A stretch of 64,000 nt of DNA from Streptomyces griseosporeus (GTDB lineage: Bacteria; Actinomycetota; Actinomycetes; Streptomycetales; Streptomycetaceae). The stretch covers positions 167,481 to 231,480 of the forward strand of contig NZ_BNBR01000009.1 in NCBI RefSeq assembly GCF_014656055.1, in the 5' to 3' direction. Position 1 is the first letter of the stretch. Each line of letters opens with the position of its first letter. Under the pieces are notes generated by a model. It was not told where the DNA came from and did no database searches. It worked only from the letters and a program-made list of their open reading frames with translations. Shown in pieces: positions 18,810-28,505 of the stretch. The position numbers and the translations under genes are program-made.

Positions 18810-21293
18810 ATGCGAGCCACCCTGCGCTGGGCCCACTCCGACCTGCGGACACACCGCGGCGAGGCGCTGTTCCTGGTCCTCGCCACCGCCGGGATCGTGG
18901 TGTCGCTGCTGCTGGCCACGGCCCTGTTCGGGTACGCCACCAACCCCTGGCAGCGCGTGTTCACCCAGGCCCGCGGGGCGCACGTGTGGCTGCACACCGC
19001 CGAGTCGGCCGAGGCCGCCCGGCTGTCCGGGATCGGCGGGGTCGAGGCGCTGGCCGGGCCGTACGCCACCGAGTCCGCGACCCTCGCCTCACGCGGCGCC
19101 CGCGCCTCGGTGGAGCTGCGCGCCACGCCGGAGCGGCCCGCGGTCGGCCGCCCGCTGCTGACCTCCGGGCGCTGGCTGGACCCCGCCGCCCCCGACGGCG
19201 TGGTCCTGGAGTCCAGCCTGGCCCGCGCCCTGCTGGCCGGTCCCGGCGACACGCTCACCCTGCCGGGCAGCGCGCGGTCGGTGACCGTCCTCGGCGTGGC
19301 CGACAGCGCCGAGCCCCGCTACCGCCCCGGTGAGCAGCCGGGCCTGGTCTGGGCACCGCCGTCCGCGGTGCGCGACCCGCAGGGGCAGGTGGTCGGACTG
19401 CGCCTGACCGACCCCGGCGACACGGACTACGCCGTCCAGCGGGCCGTCACCGTGCTCGGCGCGGGCGCGATCGGCGAGGTCTCCACCTGGCAGCAGGCGC
19501 GCGCCGAGGCGCAGGGCGACACCCGGCTGCTGGGGCAGGTGCTCGGGCTGTTCGGGCTGGGGGCGCTGGCGGCGGCCGGACTCGCCGTGCACGGGGCGAT
19601 CGCCACCCGTATCCGGGGCCACCTGCGGGACATCTCCGTCCTGAAGGCGATCGGCTTCACGCCGGGCCAGGTGGTCCGGGTCTTCCTGCTCCAGCACATC
19701 GCGTACGCCCTGCTCGGCGCGGTGGCGGCGGCCGCGCTCACCGAGGCCCTGGGCAGCCGCGTCCCGGGCCGGCTCGGGGACGCGGTCGGGGTGTGGCAGG
19801 GGCTGCCGGGCCACACGGTGGCGCTGTTCGCGATCCCGGTGGCGGCGGTCCTCTTCATCGCGGCGACGACGGGCCTGGCGTCCTGGCGAGCGGGCCGTGT
19901 CCCGCCGGTGCCCCTGGCCCGCCCCACCCCTCGCCCTCTCACCCGCCCGGTCGGAGCCCCCACGGGACGACGCTCCACGTCCGCCGACGAGCCCGCACTG
20001 ACCGGGGCGCCTGCCCGGGCAGCCGCTCCGGCACCGGCGGAAACAGCGCATGGCCGACGCCCGGAGGTGACGGCGGGAGCCGTGCCCGACCGCTCCCCGA
20101 CGGGCGCCGGGTCCCGACGGGCGGCCGGCGGCCTGCCGCAGGTGGCGCGGGTCGCGCTCGGGGGGCGGGTGCTCGGCGTGCCCGTGTCGCCCGCGCTGGT
20201 GCTGGGTCTGCACCGGGCGTTCGGCCGGCGGCCCCGGTCGCTCGCGACCGTCGCGCGGCTGGCGCTGCCGCTGCTGCTCATCGTGGTCGCGCTGAGCGCG
20301 TGGACCACCATCGACCGCTTCCACGGCAGCCCCGAGCGGATCGGACTGCCCGCCCAGCTCACCGTCCACGCCGAGGCCCCGCTCGCCGACCGGGACACCC
20401 GCGCCCTGCTCGCCCGCGACCCGCAGGTCGCCGCCGCCTACCCGGGCGTCGAGGTGGCCGCGCTGGTCCCCGGCCAGACCGCCACGATCGCCCTGCGGGG
20501 CCTCGGCACCCGCGCCGAGCCCTACCCGTACACCCTCGCCGAGGGCCGTCCCGCGCGCGGCAGCGACGAGGCGGTGGCCGGGCAGGGGCTGCTGGACCTG
20601 CTGGACGTGCGGGTGGGCGACTGGGTGCGGATGACCGTCGGCGACCAGCCGCAGATCCTGCACATCGTCGGCCGCAGCATCGAGCCGGAGAACGCCGGCC
20701 GCGTCATCTCCACCTCGCTCGACACCCTCCGCGAGAACGACCCGGGCCTGTCCCCCGGCCTCTACCAGGTCCGGCTGCGCCCGGGCGCCGACCCGCACGA
20801 GGTGGCCGGCCGGCTGGCGGCCGCCGGGCACGGCCGGCTCGACGTGCACACCGTGACCAACCCGGCCGACGGGCTGTCGCCGCTGCGCGGGGTCGTCGTC
20901 GGACTGATCGCCGTGCTCGCGCTGATCGGGCTGATCGAGTTGCTGACCGCGATCGGCGGCACCGTGCGCGAGGGCGAGCGGGACGTGCTCGCGCTGAAGG
21001 CGATCGGCCTGTCACCGCGGCAGATCACCGCCGTCACCGTCACGGCGACGGGCGCTGTGGCGCTGGCCGCCGCCCTCGCCGGTACGGCCCTCGGCCTGCC
21101 GCTGGCGCACTGGCTGATCGACGCGCAGGGCCGCTCCAGCGGCATCGGCGCCGGCATCGCCGTGGGACCGGCGCCGATGGCGCTGCTGCTGCTCGGCGCC
21201 GCCGCGGTGCTCGGCGCCGCCGCCCTCGCCGCCGTGCCCGCGTCCCGCGCGGCCCGCCGCCGCCTGGCGGACACGCTCAGCGCGGTGGCCTGA
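18810..21293 (+). CDS. FtsX-like ABC transporter permease, two-module
   Basis: An 827-residue permease with two FtsX modules. The N-terminal one has the first helix at about 20-40, an extracytoplasmic MacB-like domain to about 240, then three helices with the motif ISVLKAIGFTPGQVVRVFLLQ. The second repeats the plan and ends with DVLALKAIGLSPRQITAVTV. Between them, about residues 370-450, is a low-complexity Ala/Pro/Arg linker, presumably cytoplasmic. It forms a mechanotransmission-type transporter with the ATPase one base upstream. The next gene is convergent, 33 bases away. Confidence 0.92.
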   Translation: MRATLRWAHSDLRTHRGEALFLVLATAGIVVSLLLATALFGYATNPWQRVFTQARGAHVWLHTAESAEAARLSGIGGVEALAGPYATESATLASRGARASVELRATPERPAVGRPLLTSGRWLDPAAPDGVVLESSLARALLAGPGDTLTLPGSARSVTVLGVADSAEPRYRPGEQPGLVWAPPSAVRDPQGQVVGLRLTDPGDTDYAVQRAVTVLGAGAIGEVSTWQQARAEAQGDTRLLGQVLGLFGLGALAAAGLAVHGAIATRIRGHLRDISVLKAIGFTPGQVVRVFLLQHIAYALLGAVAAAALTEALGSRVPGRLGDAVGVWQGLPGHTVALFAIPVAAVLFIAATTGLASWRAGRVPPVPLARPTPRPLTRPVGAPTGRRSTSADEPALTGAPARAAAPAPAETAHGRRPEVTAGAVPDRSPTGAGSRRAAGGLPQVARVALGGRVLGVPVSPALVLGLHRAFGRRPRSLATVARLALPLLLIVVALSAWTTIDRFHGSPERIGLPAQLTVHAEAPLADRDTRALLARDPQVAAAYPGVEVAALVPGQTATIALRGLGTRAEPYPYTLAEGRPARGSDEAVAGQGLLDLLDVRVGDWVRMTVGDQPQILHIVGRSIEPENAGRVISTSLDTLRENDPGLSPGLYQVRLRPGADPHEVAGRLAAAGHGRLDVHTVTNPADGLSPLRGVVVGLIAVLALIGLIELLTAIGGTVREGERDVLALKAIGLSPRQITAVTVTATGAVALAAALAGTALGLPLAHWLIDAQGRSSGIGAGIAVGPAPMALLLLGAAAVLGAAALAAVPASRAARRRLADTLSAVA

Positions 21294-21326
21294 GCAGCGG
21301 GGGAAGCGGCGGGGCCACCACAACCC

Positions 21327-22214
21327 TCAGCGGCCGTACGGATTGCCGTACGGGTTCCCGGAGGGGGTGCCGTACGGGTTCCCGGAGGGGGTGCCGTACG
21401 GGTTCCCGTACGGGTTGCCCTGCGGCGGCACCCGCGGGCCCGGGGCGTACGGCGGAGGCGGCGGGGGCAGGGGCGGCAGCGCCGCCGGGTGGACGCCCAG
21501 CCGGATGCCGTACCGCTGCCGCAGGCGGCGCATCTCCAGGACGGAGATGGCGGTGACCGTGACCGGGGCGCCCAGGATGAAGACGACGCCCATCGTCAGG
21601 CTCAGCCCGTGCAGGTCCCCCGTCACCAGGTCGGGGATGGCCATCAGCCACGTCGTCACGGTGGCGAGCAGCGGCGGCAGACAGCGGTGCACCACGGCGG
21701 TGCCGAAGAAGTTCCCGGACAGCTTCACCGCGCCCGCGATGACGAAGACGGCCATCCACAGCCCGACGAGCGTCAGCACCAGCTGGGCGAGCAGCCCGAA
21801 CGCGCCGTAGATCCGGAACAGCAGGACGGTCGAGAGGATCGCGCCGATGAACAGCATCAGCAGCTTCAGCGCGTTGAACAGCGGTCCCTTCAGCTGGCGC
21901 ACGGTTCCGGTGCGCCGCCACACCCAGAGCATCACGCCGACCGTGAGCGGCGTGAGGAAGAACAGGACGACGGAGGCGGTCACGGCGTTGTCCAGCATCT
22001 CGTCGAAGGCGAAGCCGCCCTCGACGAACGTGTAGACGCCGAGGGCGGCGACCGCCCCGCCGATCACCCTGATGCGCTTGAGCTGCTCGACCGTCGGGTC
22101 AAGCGACTCCGGGATCCAGCGCGGGTGGAACACCGCCCGCGCCACCTGATGGGGCTTCAGGAAGCTCTTCGCGGTCAGCTCGTCGCCGACCCAACTCCCC
22201 TGCTGGTATGTCAC
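21327..22214 (-). CDS. Membrane protein of unknown function with a C-terminal NPYG repeat tail
   Basis: A 295-residue protein. The N-terminal 50 residues are soluble (SFLKPHQVARAVFHPRWIPESLDP), about five membrane segments follow between residues 50 and 225, and the C-terminal 60 residues form a Pro/Tyr/Gly-rich cytoplasmic tail: a polyproline stretch, then repeats of NPYG and TPSG. The membrane part recalls Yip1-like proteins, a weak impression. The GTG start at 22214 has GGGGGAG six bases upstream. I do not recognise a function. Tails of this kind in actinobacterial membrane proteins often bind other proteins or are phosphorylated, which is inference. Confidence 0.75.
   Translation of the reverse strand: MTYQQGSWVGDELTAKSFLKPHQVARAVFHPRWIPESLDPTVEQLKRIRVIGGAVAALGVYTFVEGGFAFDEMLDNAVTASVVLFFLTPLTVGVMLWVWRRTGTVRQLKGPLFNALKLLMLFIGAILSTVLLFRIYGAFGLLAQLVLTLVGLWMAVFVIAGAVKLSGNFFGTAVVHRCLPPLLATVTTWLMAIPDLVTGDLHGLSLTMGVVFILGAPVTVTAISVLEMRRLRQRYGIRLGVHPAALPPLPPPPPPYAPGPRVPPQGNPYGNPYGTPSGNPYGTPSGNPYGNPYGR
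21335..21418. repeat. Tandem 12/24-bp coding repeat (NPYG/TPSG)
   Basis: Two perfect 24-bp units beginning CGTACGGGTTCCCGG (21347-21370 and 21371-21394) are flanked by 12-bp units CGTACGGrTTsC (21335, 21395, 21407). All stay in frame and encode the NPYG/TPSG tail of the membrane protein on the minus strand. Such repeats expand and contract by slippage, so tail length probably differs between strains. Confidence 0.85.
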
Positions 22215-22220
22215 GTTGTG

Positions 22221-22255
22221 CTCCCCCGAGCGATCGTGTGCATGATCGCGGGGAG
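22221..22255 (-). terminator. Hairpin downstream of pgi
   Basis: CTCCCC and GCGATC arms pair with GATCGC and GGGGAG around an 8-base loop, with a small bulge. It lies 13 bases beyond the pgi stop and upstream of the membrane-protein GTG. No T tract is present, which is common in Streptomyces. Confidence 0.5.
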
Positions 22256-22267
22256 TCTACGGGACGT

Positions 22268-23923
22268 TCAGCGCCGGCCGCGCAGCTCCCGGTACCGGGC
22301 GACCAGTGCCGTGCTGGAGGCGTCCAGTCCCGGCACCTCGGTGCCCTCGGTGAGGGCGGGTTCGACGCGCTTGGCGAGGACCTTGCCCAGCTCCACGCCC
22401 CACTGGTCGAAGGAGTCGATGTTCCAGACGGCGCCCTGCACGAACACCTTGTGCTCGTACAGCGCGACGAGCTGGCCGAGGACCGACGGGGTCAGCTCGC
22501 GCGCCAGGATCGTCGTCGTGGGGTGGTTCCCCTGGAACGTCTTGTGCGGCACCAGCTCCTCGGGCACGCCCTCCGCCCGCACCTCCTCCGGCGTCTTGCC
22601 GAAGGCGAGGGCCTGGGTCTGCGCGAAGAAGTTGGCCATCAGCAGGTCGTGCTGCGCCTTCAGTTCCTCGCTCAGCTCGGCGACCGGCTCGGCGAAGCCG
22701 ATGAAGTCGGCCGGGATCAGCTGGGTGCCCTGGTGGAGCAACTGGTAATAGGCGTGCTGCCCGTTGGTGCCGGGCGTGCCCCACACGACGGGCCCGGTCG
22801 CCCAGTCGACCTCGTGGCCGTCCCGGCCGACGTACTTGCCGTTGGACTCCATGTCGAGCTGCTGGAGGTAGGCGGTGAACTTCGACAGGTAGTGGGAGTA
22901 CGGCAGCACGGCGTGCGACCGGGCGCCGAGGAAGTTGCCGTACCAGATGCCGAGGAGCCCGAGCAGGAGCGGCACGTTGGACTCGGGGGGCGCGGTGCGG
23001 AAGTGCTCGTCGACGAGGCGGAAGCCGTCGAGCATCTCGCGGAAGGCGTCCGGGCCGATGGCGATCATCAGGGAGAGGCCGATCGCCGAATCGTAGGAGT
23101 AGCGGCCGCCGACCCAGTCCCAGAACTCGAACATGTTGTCCGGGTCGATGCCGAACTCCGTGACCTTCTCGGCGTTGGTGGAGAGCGCCACGAAGTGCCG
23201 GGCGACGGCTTCCTGACCGGCCTTCAGCTCGCCGAGCAGCCAGTTGCGCGCGGAGGTGGCGTTGGTGATCGTCTCGATGGTGGTGAAGGTCTTCGAGGCG
23301 ATGATGAACAGGGTCTCTGCCGGGTCCAGGTCGCGCACGGCCTCGTGCAGGTCGGCGCCGTCCACGTTGGAGACGAACCGCACGGTCAGATCGCGGTCGG
23401 TGAAGGCGCGCAGCGCCTCGTAGGCCATCGCCGGGCCCAGGTCGGAGCCGCCGATGCCGATGTTGACGACGTTGCGGATGCGCCTGCCGGTGTGGCCGGT
23501 CCACTCGCCGGAGCGGACCCGCCCGGCGAAGCCGGCCATCTTGTCCAGGACGGCGTGCACGGCCGGGACGACGTTCTCGCCGTCGACCTCGATCACCGCG
23601 TCGCGCGGGGCGCGCAGCGCCGTGTGCAGTACGGCCCGGTGCTCGGTGGTGTTGATCTTCTCGCCGCGGAACATGGCGTCGCGCAGCCCGAACACATCGG
23701 TGGCGGCGGCCAGCTCGCGCAGCAGCCGCAGCGTCTCGTCGGTGACGAGGTGCTTGGAGTAGTCGACGTACAGGTCGCCGACCTGGAGCGCGTATCCCGT
23801 GCCGCGTCCGGGGTCGGCGGCGAACAGCTCACGCAGCCGCACCTGGCCGAGCGCCTCGCGGTGCTCGGCCAGCGCGGTCCACTCGGGCGTCTGGTTGAGC
23901 CTGGTACGACCGTCTGCGTTCAT
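22268..23923 (-). CDS. pgi: Glucose-6-phosphate isomerase
   Basis: Interconverts glucose 6-phosphate and fructose 6-phosphate, linking glycolysis to the pentose phosphate genes at the left of the window. At 551 residues it is the long bacterial PGI type. Visible signatures are NIGIGGSDLGPAMA, the phosphate-binding IASKTFTTIETITNA, FEFWDWVGGRYSYDSAIG with the PGI signature, and VWGTPGTNGQHAYYQLLHQGT. The ATG at 23923 starts MNADGRTRLNQTPEW. It stands alone, with hairpins on both sides. Confidence 0.97.
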   Translation of the reverse strand: MNADGRTRLNQTPEWTALAEHREALGQVRLRELFAADPGRGTGYALQVGDLYVDYSKHLVTDETLRLLRELAAATDVFGLRDAMFRGEKINTTEHRAVLHTALRAPRDAVIEVDGENVVPAVHAVLDKMAGFAGRVRSGEWTGHTGRRIRNVVNIGIGGSDLGPAMAYEALRAFTDRDLTVRFVSNVDGADLHEAVRDLDPAETLFIIASKTFTTIETITNATSARNWLLGELKAGQEAVARHFVALSTNAEKVTEFGIDPDNMFEFWDWVGGRYSYDSAIGLSLMIAIGPDAFREMLDGFRLVDEHFRTAPPESNVPLLLGLLGIWYGNFLGARSHAVLPYSHYLSKFTAYLQQLDMESNGKYVGRDGHEVDWATGPVVWGTPGTNGQHAYYQLLHQGTQLIPADFIGFAEPVAELSEELKAQHDLLMANFFAQTQALAFGKTPEEVRAEGVPEELVPHKTFQGNHPTTTILARELTPSVLGQLVALYEHKVFVQGAVWNIDSFDQWGVELGKVLAKRVEPALTEGTEVPGLDASSTALVARYRELRGRR

Positions 23924-24066
23924 GTCCGACTTAGCCCTCTTCAGCTTCTCTTCAGCCTGCTCCGGCTGCCTGTTCTGGCGCGTCCCAACCTAGTTGATCG
24001 GCCGGGGCGGTGCGGGCGGAGGAGGGCATGCCGAAGAGCGGCGGCAGTCGGTCCCGGAACAGCTCC

Positions 24067-24092
24067 GGCCAGGCACCTTTCGGTGCCCGGCC
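24067..24092 (-). terminator. GNRA-loop hairpin downstream of the RbpA-family gene
   Basis: On the minus strand GGCCGGGCACC, a GAAA tetraloop and GGTGCCTGGCC form an 11-bp stem with one mismatch, 12 bases after the stop codon. No T tract follows. Confidence 0.6.
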
Positions 24093-24104
24093 GGTCGTCG
24101 GTGT

Positions 24105-24440
24105 CTAGATCTCGCCCCGGAGTTTGGCGAGTGCCTCGGCGAGGATCGCCTCGCCGTCCGCGTCGCTGCGCCGCTCCCTGACGTACGCGAGGTGCGTCTT
24201 GTAGGGCTCGGTGCGCGGCGGGTCCGGCGGGTTGTCCCGGTCCTGTCCTGCGGGGAAGCCGCAGCGCGGGCAGTCCCAGGTATCGGGCACCTGCGCGTCG
24301 CTGGCGAAGCTCGGCTGCGTCTCGTGCCCGTTGGAGCACCAGAAGGAGATGCGCAGACGCGGCGCGGACTCGCCGCGCTCGGCCTCGCCCATCGGCCCCG
24401 CCCCGACCCGGCTTCCTCGGATCGCGTTGCCACTTGCCAC
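24105..24440 (-). CDS. RbpA-family RNA polymerase-binding protein (probable paralogue)
   Basis: A 111-residue protein with the RbpA layout: basic N-terminus (NAIRGSRVG), zinc-ribbon core with C35, H39, C57 and C60 (FWCSNGHE ... WDCPRCG), the basic linker PPRTEPYKTHLAYVRERR that meets sigma/DNA in known RbpA, and a C-terminal sigma-interaction helix (DGEAILAEALAKLRGEI). The core differs from the main S. coelicolor RbpA (SCO1421), so this is probably the second copy, as recalled next to secG in Streptomyces. RbpA proteins activate transcription by housekeeping sigma factors. The start is GTG at 24440 with GGGAG nine bases upstream. Confidence 0.85.
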   Translation of the reverse strand: MASGNAIRGSRVGAGPMGEAERGESAPRLRISFWCSNGHETQPSFASDAQVPDTWDCPRCGFPAGQDRDNPPDPPRTEPYKTHLAYVRERRSDADGEAILAEALAKLRGEI

Positions 24441-24571
24441 GGTCGTAACTCCCTGCGTGATGGTGCCGCGAAGCGAGTCGGCGTTTCGCTTCGCTGCGAG
24501 CGCCTCAGTCTACGTAAGGCCCAACGCGCGTCCAGTGATAGGAGTTACAAGCCCCCCGCACCCAGACGCAA

Positions 24572-24616
24572 GCCCCATGATAGGCCGCGCCGCGCGGCGC
24601 GTACCCGACATGGGGC
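24572..24616 (-). terminator. Hairpin between secG and the RbpA-family gene
   Basis: GCCCCATG (24572-24579) pairs with CATGGGGC (24609-24616), enclosing an inner self-complementary GCGCCGCGCGGCGC. It lies just after the secG stop and probably ends the glycolytic/secG transcript. Confidence 0.6.
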
Positions 24617-24637
24617 CTTACGTGGGGAAGAGGCGGG

Positions 24638-24874
24638 TCAGCTGTTCGACTTCATCAGGATGCCGAGGACGACGATGCAGGCGAACCACAGCAGACCGAT
24701 CACGACGGTGATGCGGTCGAGGTTGCGCTCGGCGACCGACGAACCGCCGACGGACGACTGCATGCCGCCACCGAACATGTCGGAGAGGCCGCCGCCCTTC
24801 CCCTTGTGCATCAGCACCAGCAGCATCAGCAGCAGGCTGAAGACGATCAGGGCGATCGAGAACCCCAAAACCAC
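24638..24874 (-). CDS. secG: Preprotein translocase subunit SecG
   Basis: A 78-residue SecG with two membrane helices (GFSIALIVFSLLLMLLVLMH and ITVVIGLLWFACIVVLGIL) joined by the conserved glycine-rich loop GKGGGLSDMFGGG. It is an accessory subunit of SecYEG. The GTG at 24874 (VVLGFS) gives the family's usual start; the longer open frame upstream adds a polar stretch with no similarity. Its place after tpiA is the common Gram-positive and actinobacterial arrangement. Confidence 0.95.
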   Translation of the reverse strand: MVLGFSIALIVFSLLLMLLVLMHKGKGGGLSDMFGGGMQSSVGGSSVAERNLDRITVVIGLLWFACIVVLGILMKSNS

Positions 24875-24981
24875 GGCTGGACCAACTTCCTCGGATTCGG
24901 ATGGACGACGGGGCCCAGCGGACACCGCTGGACCCCGCAAGGGTACGACGAATCGCCGTTACCGCATACTCACAGCCCGGC

Positions 24982-25758
24982 TCACTGATCGCGGAAACGC
25001 ACGATCTTGACGAACTCGTCGGCGTCCAGCGAGGCGCCGCCGACCAGCGCGCCGTCGATGTCGGCCTGCGCCATGATCTCGGCGACGTTGCCGGACTTCA
25101 CGGAGCCGCCGTACTGGATGCGGACCTTGTCGGCCACGTCCGGGTCGTACAGGTCGGCGACCTTGGCGCGGATCGCGGCGCAGACCTCCTGGGCGTCCTC
25201 GGCGCCGCAGACCTTGCCGGTGCCGATGGCCCACACGGGCTCGTAGGCGATCACGATGGTCTCGGCCTGGTCGGCCGGGAGGTCCTTCAGGCCGCCCTCG
25301 ACCTGGGCGAGGGTGTGGGAGACGTGGTTGCCCGCCTCGCGGACGTCCAGCTCCTCGCCGACGCACAGGATCGGGGTGAGGCCGTGCTTGTAGGCGGCCT
25401 TGACCTTGGCGTTGACCAGCTCGTCGGTCTCGTTGTGGTACTGGCGGCGCTCGGAGTGGCCGATGACCACGTAGGTGCACTTCAGCTTGGCCAGCATCGG
25501 GCCGGAGATCTCGCCGGTGTAGGCGCCGCCGTCGTGCGCCGAGATGTCCTGGGCGCCGTACTTGATCTTGAGCTTGTCGCCCTCGACCAGGGTCTGCACG
25601 GAGCGCAGGTCGGTGAAGGGGGGCAGGACGGCGACCTCGACGGCCTCGTAGTCCTTGTCGGCCAGGGCGAAGGCGAGCTTCTGGGTGTGGGCGATGGCCT
25701 CCAGGTGGTTGAGGTTCATCTTCCAGTTGCCCGCCATCAGCGGCGTACGGGTGCTCAT
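24982..25758 (-). CDS. tpiA: Triosephosphate isomerase
   Basis: Interconverts dihydroxyacetone phosphate and glyceraldehyde 3-phosphate. 258 residues with complete active-site motifs: AGNWKMN (substrate lysine), the catalytic histidine in GHSERR, the glutamate base in AYEPVWAIGTGK, and the phosphate-binding VRIQYGGSVK and GALVGGASL. Seven bases separate it from the upstream pgk stop, so the two are co-transcribed. Confidence 0.97.
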   Translation of the reverse strand: MSTRTPLMAGNWKMNLNHLEAIAHTQKLAFALADKDYEAVEVAVLPPFTDLRSVQTLVEGDKLKIKYGAQDISAHDGGAYTGEISGPMLAKLKCTYVVIGHSERRQYHNETDELVNAKVKAAYKHGLTPILCVGEELDVREAGNHVSHTLAQVEGGLKDLPADQAETIVIAYEPVWAIGTGKVCGAEDAQEVCAAIRAKVADLYDPDVADKVRIQYGGSVKSGNVAEIMAQADIDGALVGGASLDADEFVKIVRFRDQ

Positions 25759-25765
25759 ACGGGGT

Positions 25766-26977
25766 TCAGTCCTCCAGTGCGGCGAGGCCGGGGAGCGTCT
25801 TGCCCTCGAGGTATTCGAGGGAGGCGCCGCCGCCGGTCGAGATGTGGCCGAAAGCGTTCTCGTCGAAGCCGAGCGTACGCACGGCCGCGGCCGAGTCGCC
25901 GCCGCCGACGACGGTGAAGCCGTCCGCTTCGACGAGGGCCTGCGCGACGGCCCGGGTGCCGCCGGCGTAGTCGGGGTGCTCGAAGACGCCCATCGGTCCG
26001 TTCCAGAACACGGTGGCGGCGTCGGCGAGCTTGGACGCGTACAGCTCGCGCGTCTTCGGGCCGATGTCCAGGCCCTCCTGGTCGGCCGGGATGGCGTCGG
26101 CGTCGACGGTGGTGAAGGTCGCCGGGGCCTTGGTCTTCAGGTCCGGGAACTCGGTGGCGACCAGGACGTCGACCGGCAGGACCAGCTCGACGCCGTTCTT
26201 CTCGGCGCGCTCCATGTACTCCTGGACGACCGGGACCTGGTCCTCCTGCAGCAGGGAGATACCGACCTCGTAGCCCTTGGCCTTGAGGAAGGTGTAGGCC
26301 ATGCCGCCGCCGATGAGGAGGCGGTCGGCCTTGCCGAGGAGCTGGTCGATGACGGCGAGTTTGTCGGAGACCTTGGCGCCGCCGAGCGCGACGACGTAGG
26401 GCCGCTTGACGTCCTCGGTGAGCTGCTTCAGGACGCCGACCTCGGTGGCGATGAGGTAGCCGGCGTAGTGCGGGAGCCGCTTCGGCAGGTCGAACACGGA
26501 GGCGTGCTTACGGTGCACGGCGCCGAAGCCGTCGCCGACGTAGGCGTCGGCGAGCGCGGCGAGCTGCTCGGCGAAGGCGGCGCGCTCGGCGTCGTCCTTG
26601 GCGGTCTCGCCGGGGTTGAAGCGCAGGTTCTCCAGGACGGCGACCTGGCCGCCGGTCAGGCCGGCGACGGTGGCCTGCGCGGACTCGCCGACGGTGTCCG
26701 TCGCGAAGGCGACGTCACGGCCGAGGAGTTCGCCGAGGCGCGCGGCGGCGGGGGCGAGGGAGAAGGCCGGGTCCGGGGCGCCCTTGGGGCGGCCCAGGTG
26801 CGAGGCGACGACCACCTTGGCGCCCGCGTCGGCGAGGGCCTTCACCGTGGGCAGGACGGCGCGGATGCGGCCGTCGTCGGTGATGGTGCCGCCGTCGAGC
26901 GGCACGTTGAGGTCGGCGCGGACGAAGACCCGCTTGCCGTCCACTCCGTCGGCGAGAAGTTCGTCGATCGTCTTCAT
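25766..26977 (-). CDS. pgk: Phosphoglycerate kinase
   Basis: Makes ATP from 1,3-bisphosphoglycerate in glycolysis. 403 residues with the family signature VFVRADLNVPLDGG near the N-terminus, substrate-binding SHLGRPKG, LENLRFNPGE, and the nucleotide-site motifs VALGGAKVSDK and FWNGPMGVFE; it ends in VGGGDSAAAV and ISTGGGASLEYLEGK. A ribosome-binding site (AGGAGTCC) precedes the ATG at 26977. Confidence 0.97.
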   Translation of the reverse strand: MKTIDELLADGVDGKRVFVRADLNVPLDGGTITDDGRIRAVLPTVKALADAGAKVVVASHLGRPKGAPDPAFSLAPAAARLGELLGRDVAFATDTVGESAQATVAGLTGGQVAVLENLRFNPGETAKDDAERAAFAEQLAALADAYVGDGFGAVHRKHASVFDLPKRLPHYAGYLIATEVGVLKQLTEDVKRPYVVALGGAKVSDKLAVIDQLLGKADRLLIGGGMAYTFLKAKGYEVGISLLQEDQVPVVQEYMERAEKNGVELVLPVDVLVATEFPDLKTKAPATFTTVDADAIPADQEGLDIGPKTRELYASKLADAATVFWNGPMGVFEHPDYAGGTRAVAQALVEADGFTVVGGGDSAAAVRTLGFDENAFGHISTGGGASLEYLEGKTLPGLAALED

Positions 26978-27063
26978 GGAAGAGGACTCCTGGTGAGGGC
27001 TTGTGCTGCTCTAGATCGTAGAGACGCCCGGCACGCCGTGGGACGGCCGGGCCGCACGTGAGT

Positions 27064-27103
27064 CAGGGCCCGGTCAGCGCGGCGGTGCGCTGGCCGGGCC
27101 CTG
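27064..27103 (-). terminator. Strong hairpin between gap and pgk
   Basis: CAGGGCCCGGtCAGCGC pairs with GCGCTGGCCGGGCCCTG around a short GGCGGT loop, one mismatch in 17 pairs. It sits 29 bases after the gap stop and 87 before pgk, so it may terminate or attenuate gap transcription and set the gap:pgk ratio. Confidence 0.7.
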
Positions 27104-27132
27104 CTCTCACATCGAAGTGCCTGCTCTGGGGA

Positions 27133-28140
<1,008 letters not shown>

Positions 28141-28505
28141 GAACCGATCTCCTCGTTGGTACGCCGGCTCCGTTGTCGCCGGCGAGCTGTATTGGGATGT
28201 CCCCGACCACCCCCGACCCTACCTCCCGGAGGGCCCCAGGGTGACATCGAGATGCCACATACACGGGCAGGCGTTCCGTACCCGCCGGTAGGGGTACGGA
28301 CCTCGTGGAACGGCGATGGATTCGCCCGCTTTTCCTATGGAATGCCTACCCCTTTCGGCGGCGTCATCACTCGTTCGTGAGCGGGTCGGCTCACCTGATA
28401 CCGACCCTGTTCCCGCACCCCTGAGAGGTACTCCGCTCACCTGTCGAGCAAGGTGAGCGGAGTTCTGTCAATATCGCGTCCCTCACTCTCTCCGGGAGGC
28501 GCGCG
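28141..28505. promoter_or_regulatory. Intergenic region between gap and the M14 carboxypeptidase
   Basis: No gene is supported in these 365 bases. The gap promoter must lie here. Two hairpins are visible: CCGTACCC/GGGTACGG (28276-28299, with outer arms CGTTCC and GGAACG) and the perfect 13-bp stem at 28430-28463. The first could be a gap operator or leader structure; there is no direct evidence for either. Confidence 0.5.
28430..28463 (-). terminator. Perfect 13-bp hairpin downstream of the M14 carboxypeptidase
   Basis: ACTCCGCTCACCT pairs perfectly with AGGTGAGCGGAGT around an 8-base loop, 42 bases after the carboxypeptidase stop. No T tract is present on the minus strand. Confidence 0.75.

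Noticed and set aside
21335..21418. Short regular repeats suggesting a CRISPR array.
   Set aside because: The 12/24-bp units have no unique spacers and encode an in-frame protein tail.
24441..24548. GTAACTCC (24541-24548 complement) could pair with the GGAGTTAC at the ribosome-binding site of the RbpA-family gene as an anti-Shine-Dalgarno.
   Set aside because: A plausible -10 (TAGACT) lies between the two arms, so the distal arm is probably not in the transcript. No supporting structure is seen.
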